Positions 51,162 to 60,349 of a DNA stretch of 64,000 bases are shown here, piece after piece. Source of the DNA: Saussurea involucrata (Eukaryota; Streptophyta; Magnoliopsida; Asterales; Asteraceae); assembly GCA_033807775.1 (NCBI GenBank), contig CM066320.1:178718784-178782783 (forward strand), read 5' to 3'. The notes beneath the pieces are model-generated. The model searched no databases, had not been told where the DNA came from, and saw nothing but the letters and a program-made list of their open reading frames with translations. The stretch's first letter is position 1; each line of letters starts with the position of its first letter. A program made the position numbers and the translations under genes.

Positions 51162-53579
51162 ATGTCTGAAATACGAAGAAGTGGTCCAATTTCTCTACAT
51201 TCTACAAAATCGATAATGGATTCATCCGATTCGGAAAATGATGAAGTACAAAATAGAGTTGCAGAGGAAGGGGCAATAAGAAATGATGGAGAAGATGAAC
51301 AAATGGATGAATCTGAAGGAAAAGCGGATGAGGTAAACGTTAATATTGAACATGAACAGAGTGCTGCAGGTTCTATTATGTCAGATAGATCTATTTTAGT
51401 GGAAAGAGTTGTTCCTGAGAGTGAATGGTTGAAATTATCTGAAAATAACTGTGTTATATTGTTTGAGGAAAGTCGTTTTAAGCCTGAACACAGAATTATC
51501 ATGGAGTTATTCAAACATCATCCGTACAGAAAATGGTTTACAAGAAGTAAAAATGTGCCTGTTCAGTACATACAACAATGGTGGAAACATCTTAGGTTAG
51601 AAGATAATAAGTTTGTGTCTAAAATTGGAGGAGTGACATTTGCCTTATCTATCTCTGCACTAAGAGAAATGCTGAATCTACCAGAGAAAGATGATGTACA
51701 AAGAAGAACAGATTTTGAGGATTCACCATTAACAGAGGAATTAATAGCAGAGTTTATGAAGTTGGGATACAATGAAGGATTAAGGACTCTCAGTTTGTTT
51801 AGAAGAAACAAATTACCACCTATTTGGGCTTGCTTCTTTCATGTGGTAAATAAATGTGTGCCAGGGAAGAATAGTTCTGCTAATCAAGGTTCTAAACAAA
51901 TTCTTCAGATATTTCAGGGTTTAGTGAAGAATAGGCATTATGACTATACTTTAATACTTTGGGAAGATATGAAGAATACATTTGAGAAGAATCATAAAGC
52001 AATTCAGAAGAAAACAAAGGATGCTCCACTGACATACATTCCTTACATAAGGTACTGGCAAATTGTTATTTGGTATGCCATGCAGGAAAACAGAACAATC
52101 TCAAGAAGAACAAATGAAGAGCATGGTCCTACATTTTATTTGGGTAAGATGACCTCAGTAACAAGACTTGAAAACTACCCCAATCATAAACTATTGCCAA
52201 AATCACTTAGGAACTATATTCCAAGGGAGAGTGAGATTTTAAAAGCTTATTGCACCTCTATGGGAATTGAATTACCTCAAATCCCTACCCAAGAGGACCA
52301 ACCTGAGAAGAGAGGTGAGGGGTCTAGTCGAATTAGAGAGGGGGAGGATGTTCAGATGGGTGAACATTCTGAGAGACCTGAGAGGGAAAATTCTGAGAGC
52401 TTGGTTAGATTTGGTGAGGAAAAACAGAATGAGAGTGATGAGGATGAGAGATTGTCAACAGAGGTTCAAACAGAAAGAGATGCCTCTGAACCAGCTAATC
52501 TTGACCAGGTAACCACAAATGCTATTGGTTCACATCTCTTGGTGTCCAATATTGAAACAAACACCATGGACCTAGTGGTGGATCTTGAACAACCCATCCA
52601 TATCCACTCAGAAGCATTTCAACATGCTACTGTTTCACACAAATCCGGGGAACCATCCCAAACTCATTTGGAGGGAGGTGATAAATCCCAATTTATTTTT
52701 CAACACATTGAGTCTGAATATCACAGTCCTATTCATATTGAGCCTGAAATTCCTTTTGACACTTGCACAAATCAGGAATTTCGTATTCCTGAAACAACAT
52801 TCATAGACATACCTAATGTTGGGTGTCGAGGATTGGATGGAAGTCCTGGTGAGGTGAACATTACAAAAGCCTCATTTAAACGTGCATCTGTTGTACAAGA
52901 TAACTGTGTGTTATCTACAGGCCATGAGCCCTCTGGGCACATGAAAACTGGACCATCTGTTGGTTCAGGTTCACTGTTAGAAACTTCTGAATTTGAAAAG
53001 ATTCAGAAACAAAACAAGGAGATGGGGGAAAAAGTAGAAAATTTGGAGAAGAAGGTGGAGGATTTGAATGATGAGATGTCAGAGTTGAAAGTTGTGTTGG
53101 AGAAAAAGTTGATTTCTGTTGAAACCAAAGTAGATGATGTAAAGAAATCCTTGGATTCTCACAAAAAGGAGATCGTGGATATAATGTCTGGTTTTCAAAA
53201 AGATATGTTAAAACAAATGCAAGGTATGCAGGAATCTATACTGAAAGCACTGAGTGTATCTTTGGCTTCTACTTCAAAGCCTCTTGTTCCTGTTCCTATT
53301 GCAGAAGCTGAACCTGAAGTTGCTTTTAATCAGAACTTGAAAAGAAAGTTTGATGATAATGATCCTCATGATCATCAAAAGGGGGAGAAAAGACAAAGGT
53401 TAAGTTCTGATGATGATATTGGCATAGAAGATTTTGAGATGGCAGATATGCAATTAGCTAGTACAAAAAGTTCAGAAGATCAGATACAGGAAAATTTAAA
53501 GGCAATAACTCATATAGTTCAGATTGATAGCTCAGATACAGAGGAAATGGAGTTGGAAAGTACAGATGGTGGTGATTAA
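51162..53579 (+). CDS. Element C third ORF, N-terminal part (Sirevirus env-like position)
   Basis: 805 codons. Residues 1-80 are acidic. Residues about 85-330 form the conserved domain shared with element B: IIMELFKHHPYRKWFTRSKN, VPVQYIQQWWKHL, FMKLGYNEGLRTLSLFRRNK, LPPIWACFFHVVNKC and GSKQILQIFQ. A long low-complexity acidic region follows. A coiled coil (EFEKIQKQNKEMGEKVENLE onward) spans about 608-680. A bipartite nuclear-signal-like cluster KRKFDDNDPHDHQKGEKRQR lies near 727. There is no signal peptide or membrane segment. The frame meets an in-frame TAA at 53577 and continues in the same phase. Function is unknown; the position is that of the so-called env-like gene of Sireviruses. Confidence 0.75.
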   Translation: MSEIRRSGPISLHSTKSIMDSSDSENDEVQNRVAEEGAIRNDGEDEQMDESEGKADEVNVNIEHEQSAAGSIMSDRSILVERVVPESEWLKLSENNCVILFEESRFKPEHRIIMELFKHHPYRKWFTRSKNVPVQYIQQWWKHLRLEDNKFVSKIGGVTFALSISALREMLNLPEKDDVQRRTDFEDSPLTEELIAEFMKLGYNEGLRTLSLFRRNKLPPIWACFFHVVNKCVPGKNSSANQGSKQILQIFQGLVKNRHYDYTLILWEDMKNTFEKNHKAIQKKTKDAPLTYIPYIRYWQIVIWYAMQENRTISRRTNEEHGPTFYLGKMTSVTRLENYPNHKLLPKSLRNYIPRESEILKAYCTSMGIELPQIPTQEDQPEKRGEGSSRIREGEDVQMGEHSERPERENSESLVRFGEEKQNESDEDERLSTEVQTERDASEPANLDQVTTNAIGSHLLVSNIETNTMDLVVDLEQPIHIHSEAFQHATVSHKSGEPSQTHLEGGDKSQFIFQHIESEYHSPIHIEPEIPFDTCTNQEFRIPETTFIDIPNVGCRGLDGSPGEVNITKASFKRASVVQDNCVLSTGHEPSGHMKTGPSVGSGSLLETSEFEKIQKQNKEMGEKVENLEKKVEDLNDEMSELKVVLEKKLISVETKVDDVKKSLDSHKKEIVDIMSGFQKDMLKQMQGMQESILKALSVSLASTSKPLVPVPIAEAEPEVAFNQNLKRKFDDNDPHDHQKGEKRQRLSSDDDIGIEDFEMADMQLASTKSSEDQIQENLKAITHIVQIDSSDTEEMELESTDGGD

Positions 53580-54902
53580 GATAAAACAGAGGAATTGAAC
53601 TTAGACATAGAAATGGAAAGAAATTCAGATGAAACTGAAGCTATTGAGGAATCTGTATTGAGATCAGAAAAGACAGTGGAAAGTGAAGTGGTCAACATGT
53701 GTACAGATATTGTGGTGTATAACAAAGAAAAAATGACGGATTCTGAATTAAAAGAAAGGAGGTTAAGTGAAGAGTTGATCAGAAGGATGCATAATAATTT
53801 AGTCAAAGCTTTGAAAGTTCAAAAAGTTCAGCAAGGAATAAAAATGATAAGACCTATTGATCTAATGGGAGAAGAGGACAGAACTGTGAATTATACTCAG
53901 GATTTTGAAGATGATTTTAGATTTAACTTTTGTGATGAGTTAAATACAGAAGAAGAGTATGTGAAAGTGAAAGACTTCTTTATGCCTTCTGAGTATGTAT
54001 TCAGAAAACCAATTGAGATCCCAAAGATTAAATTGCAAAGACTAGAAGAACCTGTATGTGATTTCATTCTAGAGTTAAGTGATGTGCCATTAGCCAGACA
54101 ATTTCATGATGATATTTTTCCTGAGGAAATATATGATAATCTCTACTACACAGAAGGAGAGTATGAGCCTTTGGAAAGTAACATTGATGGTTTTATGGAT
54201 GACAGAGCTCAGATGGTCTACTCAGAAGCTTCTAACAGGTTCAGAGTTCCTGACTCAAAACTGCATATTCAGAAAAGAATTGAGAAAGTTCTGATGTTTC
54301 AACAAGATGAATTCAATGGTTTAATGTTTGTTAGAATGGAAGTACTGAAAGAAAGAAATACAAAGGTTTCCATGTCTACTTTTGATTTTCACAGATTGAC
54401 TCTTGATGATCAGATCTTTCTAGTCAAGTTCTTTGCTAGCACTGAAGAAGCCTTGATAGAAATTGAATGCAGAAGACTTCTGGGTATTTATGTCAGAAAT
54501 ATATACTTGTATGACTTCCAATTAGCTATTGAAGAAAGAAAAGAAAAGTGTAATCTGAGTTCTCCCACAAAGAAAACAGAAGTTGATTTGCATTTGAAGG
54601 GATTTGTGAATGAAGGAATGGAGACAGAAGGGTTCACATATATAGTTCACGAAAGGCTTGAATTGTTCAGATTAAAAGAGTTGGTGAAGTACAGTGATGC
54701 AACTCTGAATTGGTTATTGATTAAAATGGAAGTAAGTATGGAAGCTGAAAAAGAGAGTTTAAAGAAGAGATGTATAAACTGTGTGAAGAGTAGGTTGGAT
54801 CTTAGAAGAAAAATCAGAAATAGTAGTGAATGGTTGCTATCTGAGGTGAATCCCAAAAAGATTCTACATAATGATTTTGTGTTCCTGCTGAGTATGAAGT
54901 GA
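53580..54902 (+). pseudogene. Element C third ORF, central part
   Basis: In phase with the preceding frame; the first ATG is at 53595. About 435 codons of charged, mostly alpha-helical sequence (DSELKERRLSEELIRRMHNN, LDDQIFLVKFFASTEEALIE, RNIYLYDFQLAIEERKEKC). The YDFQ segment resembles the TDFQ segment of the next part, suggesting an internal duplication of the C-terminal domain. It ends at 54902 by a frameshift near 54880. No membrane segment and no known enzyme motif. Confidence 0.65.
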
Positions 54903-55837
54903 ATGAAATTTTGTCAGATGAAGTTGAAGAAGTGCAGAACACAATATCTCAGAATGTGCAGATAACTAGTTTTGATCAAGCTGAACAGTCTGAACCAAAA
55001 GAAGATGAAATATCCATTGATCTAAATGGATACTTTCTTGAATTTGATTTACCTGAGTTCTTCAAACCAAAAGAGGTACAATTCTTGGATGTGTATTATG
55101 ATAGACCTAAGGAGACTCAGATCTGGTTGGCTGAAAAATTAAGATGTCTTGGCAAAAAAAAGCAAGCTGTTTACTCAGATTTTTTAATCACTGGAATCAG
55201 AGAATTGAGGGTTAAGAAATTCAGAAAGATGGAGTACTTATCTTTTGAAGTTCTGAGAGAAGATGGCAAGGTTTATTACTTTACTGATGCAGATTTTGAG
55301 AAACTATCAGTAGTTGACTTCTACAGATTACACAGCTTTCTATGCTTCAAAGAGTCGAGCATAGACAGAAATGAAAGGAAGGCCAGAAGTGTGGTAATTG
55401 AGGCCATGTTCTACATCTTAAGGTGGCACTGTTATACAGATTTTCAAATAGCTTTGTACCTACAAAAGCCATGTGTTTATCTGGCAAATCCCAACACAGA
55501 TCATGAACAGAAAAAGAAGTTAAAGACTGGAAGTGTTCACAAATATCCAGATTTGGGAGTATTTTTGAAAAACAAAAGTGGAAAGATTTTCTTCAGAGCA
55601 AAGGAAACCGCAAAATACTGTTCTGGAACTTTAAGAATCATAAAGCATAATTTGGAGAAAAAGATGCTGAAAGTGAAGGAAGAAAACATGACTCAAGAAG
55701 TAATCAATCAGCAAGTTGAGATTATTCAAGAAATCATTGACAAAATTGATAAAAGGCTTAATCTGAGAAATGTGCTACTTCAGAAAATTGTTCCTGCTCT
55801 GAAAGAACTGGATGATGCAAAGTTTAAGTTTATTTGA
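54882..55837 (+). pseudogene. Element C third ORF, C-terminal part
   Basis: About 315 codons in another phase, beginning around VPAEYEVNEILSDEVEEVQ and ending LDDAKFKFI at a stop 2 bp before the polypurine tract region. Motifs FTDADFEKLSVVDFYRLHSF and YTDFQIALYLQKPCVYLANP align with the C-terminal part in element B. The coiled-coil end is EVINQQVEIIQEIIDKIDKR. A GTG at 54899 is not a real start. With the two preceding parts, the original ORF would have spanned about 51162-55837, roughly 1,550 codons. Confidence 0.7.
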
Positions 55838-55838
55838 C

Positions 55839-55852
55839 AAAAAGGGGGAGAT
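55839..55852 (+). other. Element C polypurine tract
   Basis: AAAAAGGGGGAGAT flush with the 3' LTR at 55853; primer for plus-strand DNA synthesis. Confidence 0.85.
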
Positions 55853-56382
55853 TGTTAGATCTGAAGTTTTGTCAATAAACCAAGTGTTGAAGATCTGATA
55901 AGAAGACTCAGATGTTCTGAGTAGAGAAGTCAGAGGTCTGACTGTGAAAGCTCAGAAGTATTGATCAGAGAAATCAGAAGTCTGGAAAGAGAAGTCAGAT
56001 GTCTGAGTTAAGGAGTCAGAAGATCTGAGAAGCTTTATCAGAAGAATGTTCAGAAGTTCTGAACTACCTGTTCAGAACTTATGAAGAGATACTTTACTTA
56101 GTATTTTATAAACTAATTAGGACACGTGTTATGTTCTTATTAGTCTTTCTTGTTTTTACTGTAGCTTTAAGATGTCCGTTGCAGTATAAATAGTAGTTAG
56201 CTCTATGTTGCTAACTGATTGATTTTTTCCGTATAACTTTGTATTCATTCTTTGTAATCTTTGAGATTCTCTCTCTCTTAGATCTGTAATTCTGTTCATC
56301 ATTGAATACAATTGGGCTTGATCATACAACTTCTCAATTACTGCTTTCTATATTGATTGTAAGATTAGATCCTGTTCTTTCA
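55853..56382 (+). repeat. 3' LTR of element C
   Basis: 530 bp, same length as the 5' LTR, with six substitutions seen. TATA box at 56185-56191. Followed by GTAAT at 56383-56387. Confidence 0.9.
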
Positions 56383-56387
56383 GTAAT

Positions 56388-57737
56388 CTAGTAGGTAATC
56401 CTTAATCTATAACTCCATTTAAGATTCATCTGGTGATTTTCGAGTTTGAGAGTTTTCTTGCAAAAGTTGTTTAAGACCATTAAGGGAGATTTAGGCACCC
56501 TTGGATTGTGTTTTGTCAGTAAAACCTTGTGGGAGTTGGTATTAGAACTGTATGTAGTTTATCGTCACTTTATCCTCCTGTTTAGTGAGCGTTTAGCAAG
56601 AATTTGAGCATTAAACTCGAACAGTGCTTTACCCGGAAAGCTTCTTGCGACGCAGGTGTCCGGAGGTTTGTCCGGAAAGCTTCTTGCGACGCAGGTGTCC
56701 GGAAGTTTGTCCGGAAAGCTTCGAATGTTATAGGTTACCGGGTAGAGTGTCCGGAAAGCTTAAGTGTCCGGTAAGTTTAAGTGTCCGAAAAGTAGAAGTA
56801 CCCGGAATGTAGAGTTATCCGGGAAGTAGTGTTATCCGGGAAACAAAGGTGTTCGGACAGTTGTGGTGTCCGGTAAGTAGAAACGTCCAGGAAGTAAGAG
56901 TGTCCGGTAAGTGGTATCCGGACAGTTTGGTTAGTCAGCTTATGTGTTTATCCTTTAACTCAGGTAGATCGTTTGGGGAGTACAGAGCAAGGTAGGAAGG
57001 AAGTAAGCATATCAGGTGAGTTTTTCTAACTAAAATGCGTGACTTTTAACGTGATTTCTAAAGTATGTACATGATGAGAAATGCCATGTTTTATTCCTAT
57101 GCTTTTAACTGCATGAAAGTTTATTTAAAGTTTTATATGAGATGTATGCATACATTGTGGTAGACGTAAATTGGCTAAGTCGGGGGGAGGTTCCGCCAGT
57201 ACTCACGTCGGGGGGGGGGGGGGGGGGGGTTCCGTTTATGCCATGGAAGGGAGTATCCAGTAAGGCAGCGTGAGACTGACTCGTTGTCACTTTCGAGTGA
57301 CTTCAGGGTGCCATTTACGGGAGCGGATTTATCCGTGAAAGTTTTATGTAAAGTTATATGATAGTTTCATAAAAAGTTATGTGAAAGTTTTATGCAAATA
57401 TATTTTGAAAGTGATGAACTGCTTTTAAATGATTTTGAGAACTGTCAGGAGGGAATTCACTAGACCTCATGGTCTAACCCTCGCATTTTTCCAAACTAAA
57501 CCTTTTCAGGTAAGCAGATAGTAGGAGGCCCCGGTAAGCGAGCAAGAGCAGGATAGAGTACAAATGCAGTTAGAGACAGTGCCACTCATACTTTTAGTGG
57601 TAGTTATTCTCAGTTGTGTAATAGGTTGTTTCCGCCAACCTAAGTTATTTAGACAGATGTAATGAAATTTTGGGACCCGCTTTTGGGATGTTTCATTTAC
57701 ATGAATTGCATGCTTTATTTTAGACTGGGTTGTTACA
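56388..57737 (+). repeat. 3' LTR of element E, second part
   Basis: Matches 14492-15695 then 37925-38090. Differences from the 5' LTR include two instead of three 39-bp units (56634-56711) and a run of 20 G at 57210-57229 replacing the second GGGGGGAGG word. Ends GTTGTTACA with TGTC at 57738-57741. Confidence 0.85.
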
Positions 57738-57741
57738 TGTC

Positions 57742-57792
57742 CATGGCAGAAAGCAAAAGAAATGCCCCTAATAAATCTATATATATAAAAGC
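57742..57792. other. Flank of element E and Helitron-like left end
   Basis: Sequence continuing the pre-E target (see 13989-14204) up to AATAAA. Then TCTATATATATAAAAGC at 57776, preceded by A and followed by TGTGGAGTTGCTTATGTGGCAT, resembles a Helitron 5' end (A|TC). I could not find a matching CTRR|T 3' end with hairpin, so the call is weak. Confidence 0.3.
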
Positions 57793-60306
57793 AAAATGTG
57801 GAGTTGCTTATGTGGCATCATGAGAAGTCTTCTTTCACATTTTTTTATTTTCTCATAGTTTTGATTTTTTTAAATAAAAAACTTCTCATAAATGACCATT
57901 CTACCCCTAAATGAAGATTGTGTATTTCATTATATAAAGGTTTCTTTGGTAATTTCTCGAGACATCAATTTCCACTTTAATTAGCTTTAATTTCCAAACT
58001 ATCTAAGTTCTTAGAGACATTAATTTTAGTCTTTTCATCTTTCCATTTATTAATTAGAGAAACCTACAACAAAATTATATATAAACTACAACCTAATGCT
58101 CCATAACATGGAATTAACAAATTTTATGTTATATATTAGGTTGTCTTAGGTTTGTATGTTTGTTTGTTGTTTGTTCTTTGTAGAATTACTTTCTGTCGAT
58201 ATTATGTGAGTTATATAATGTTGATATATGTATATGTATGTGTATTCCCAATCAATATCATTGTTTTTTTCAATAAAAAATTGCATATATTTTTTTATGT
58301 TTTGTGAGTTTTACATATTTTTGTTAAATAAGTTTTTGGTTTTTCATTCGATTTATTTACAATTGTTACCTTGGTTTTTGTTGTGGATTTTTTTCTCATT
58401 CTTTTATGTCTACATAGTTTCTTAATTTTCAATTTGTAATTTTATAAGAAAAAACACACGAGATGACATTTTCTAAGCATCTCAATCCCAAATTTCTTCT
58501 TTTTCCCCCTCAAATTTTGCATTTTCTTAATGTTTTGTAAGTTTTTGGTTTTTCATTCAATTTATTAACAATTGTTATCTTGGTTTTTGTTGTGGATTTT
58601 TGTTCTCATTCTTTTATGTCTACATAGTTTCTTAATTTTCAATTTGTATTTTATAAGAAAAACCACATGAGATGGTATTTTCTAAGCATCTCAATCCCAA
58701 ATTTCTTCTATTTTTTTCCCTCAAATTTTGCATTTTCTTAATGTTTTGTAAGTTTTTGTTTTTTCATTCAATTTATTAACAATTGTTATCTTGGTTTTTG
58801 TTGTGGATTTTTCTTCTCATTTTTTTATGTCTACATACTTTCTTATATTCCAATTTGTAATTTTATAAGAAAACCACATGAGTTGACATTTTCTAGGCAT
58901 CTCAATCCCAAAAAAAATTTCTCCTCAAATTTTGCATTTTTTGATGTAGTTATTAGCAAAATGTTTAATTAATTAATCTATTCATTTTCTTTGTTTACAC
59001 CTAATTTGTTTATTTAACTTATTTCACATTATTCTATTTTTTCCACATAACATTCAAGGAATATATATATATATAATCAACATATTTAAGAACTCAATAT
59101 ATAAATGAAATTACGATCAATATGTATACTTCTATTTAGATGATAATTGAATATAATAATATGTGTATTTTTAATAATAAAATGTTTATAATTAATATAA
59201 ATAATTGAAGCTGACTATTATTCACATCAGTCTAATAACTTATGATCATTGTCAGTTATATTATTTTATATAACACTCTTTATATATATTATTTAAAAAA
59301 CAATATATATGAATAAAATTAGAATCAATATATAATTAAATACTTATTATTAACCCCTTCTTTAATAAATGAAATATACTTATTACATTTAATATCATTA
59401 AATAAATTTAATATATAATCAAATACTTATTACTAACTCTCTCATTGATAAATAATACACTTATTACATTTAATTTCACTAATTTAATCAATACTTATTA
59501 CATTTAATATGACTACTAAAATAATACATAAAATAAAAAATTATTATGAATCAATATATATAGTTAAAATTATAATCAAAACTAAAACTTTTTATTATCA
59601 ATATAGTAATATGTACAAAAATGATAAAACATATATATATATATATATATAAATTAAATTAGAATAACCAAATATATAAAATTAGAAAGAACAACTTATT
59701 ACAATCATCAATATATAGTTATTTCAATTGCATTTGTTTTAATTTAAATTGAAATCCAAGTATGTATAAAAATGAAATTAGAATTGATATAATACGACTA
59801 AAACCTCTTTTTTCAAGATTTTTTACTAAGAAACTAAACTTTGAAGAAACAGTCTTAAGCAAATCAAACATTTATAAATAATTGAAGATGAGTATTATTC
59901 ACATCAATATAATAACTTATGATCATTGTCAGTTATATTATTTTATATAACACTCTTTATATATATTATTTAAAAAACAATATATATGAATAAAATTAGA
60001 ATCAATATATAATTAAATACTTATTATTAACCCCTTCTTTAATAATTGAAGTATACTTATTAGATTTAATATTATTAAATAAATTTAATATATAATCAAA
60101 TACTTATTATTAACTCTCTCATTGATAAATAATATGCTTATTACATTTAATTTCACTAATTAAATCAATACTTATTACATTTAATATGACTAATAAAATC
60201 AATACATAAAATAAAAAATTATTATGAATCAATATATATAGTTAAAATTATAATCAAAACTAAAACTTATTATTATCAATATATTAATATGTACAAAAAC
60301 GATAGA

Positions 60307-60341
<35 letters not shown>
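57793..60341. repeat. AT-rich tandem duplication, unit 1 (2.55 kb)
   Basis: Positions 57793 onward match 60342 onward (offset 2549) with few differences. Within the unit there are three degenerate copies of a ~210-bp T-rich repeat (58320-58930; markers ACATGAG..GACATTTTCTA and CTTGGTTTTTGTTGTGGATT). From 59200 there is a ~675-bp AT-rich monomer followed by a partial second copy. The 65-codon frame at 58228, repeated at 60777, is T-rich low complexity and not a gene. The unit ends in (TA)n at 60310-60341. Confidence 0.75.

Positions 60342-60349
<8 letters not shown>

Larger units (their letters stand above)
42792..56382 (+). mobile_element. Sirevirus-type Copia element C, nearly complete
   Basis: Plus-strand element of 13,591 bp. 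Both LTRs are 530 bp (42792-43321, 55853-56382) with six differences seen. A GTAAT duplication lies at 42787-42791 and 56383-56387. The tRNA-Met primer site is at 43324-43336 and the polypurine tract AAAAAGGGGGAGAT at 55839-55852. Gag, protease, integrase, reverse transcriptase, RNase H and a very long third ORF follow in order. Damage is limited: a frameshift near 45925, a frame change at the gag-pol border, a stop at 48939, a stop at 53577 and a frameshift near 54880. It is the better preserved of the two Sireviruses. Confidence 0.9.
14205..57737 (+). mobile_element. Gypsy element E, split by two Sirevirus insertions
   Basis: Ty3/gypsy-type LTR element on the plus strand. The LTR starts TGTAGTAACC and ends GTTGTTACA, with a target duplication TGTC at 14201-14204 and 57738-57741; the fifth base is ambiguous. 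The 5' LTR is 14205-15695 plus 37925-38090 (element B inserted between). The 3' LTR is 42515-42791 plus 56388-57737 (element C inserted between). Without the insertions each LTR is about 1.63-1.66 kb. The tRNA-Met primer site is at 38093-38106 and the polypurine tract at 42501-42512. The 4.4-kb interior is heavily decayed. Integrase C-terminal homology near its end points to a chromovirus (Tekay-like) origin. Confidence 0.85.

Noticed and set aside
58228..58425. 65-codon hydrophobic frame, repeated at 60777
   Set aside because: Translation of T-rich simple sequence; identical because the 2.55-kb segment is duplicated.
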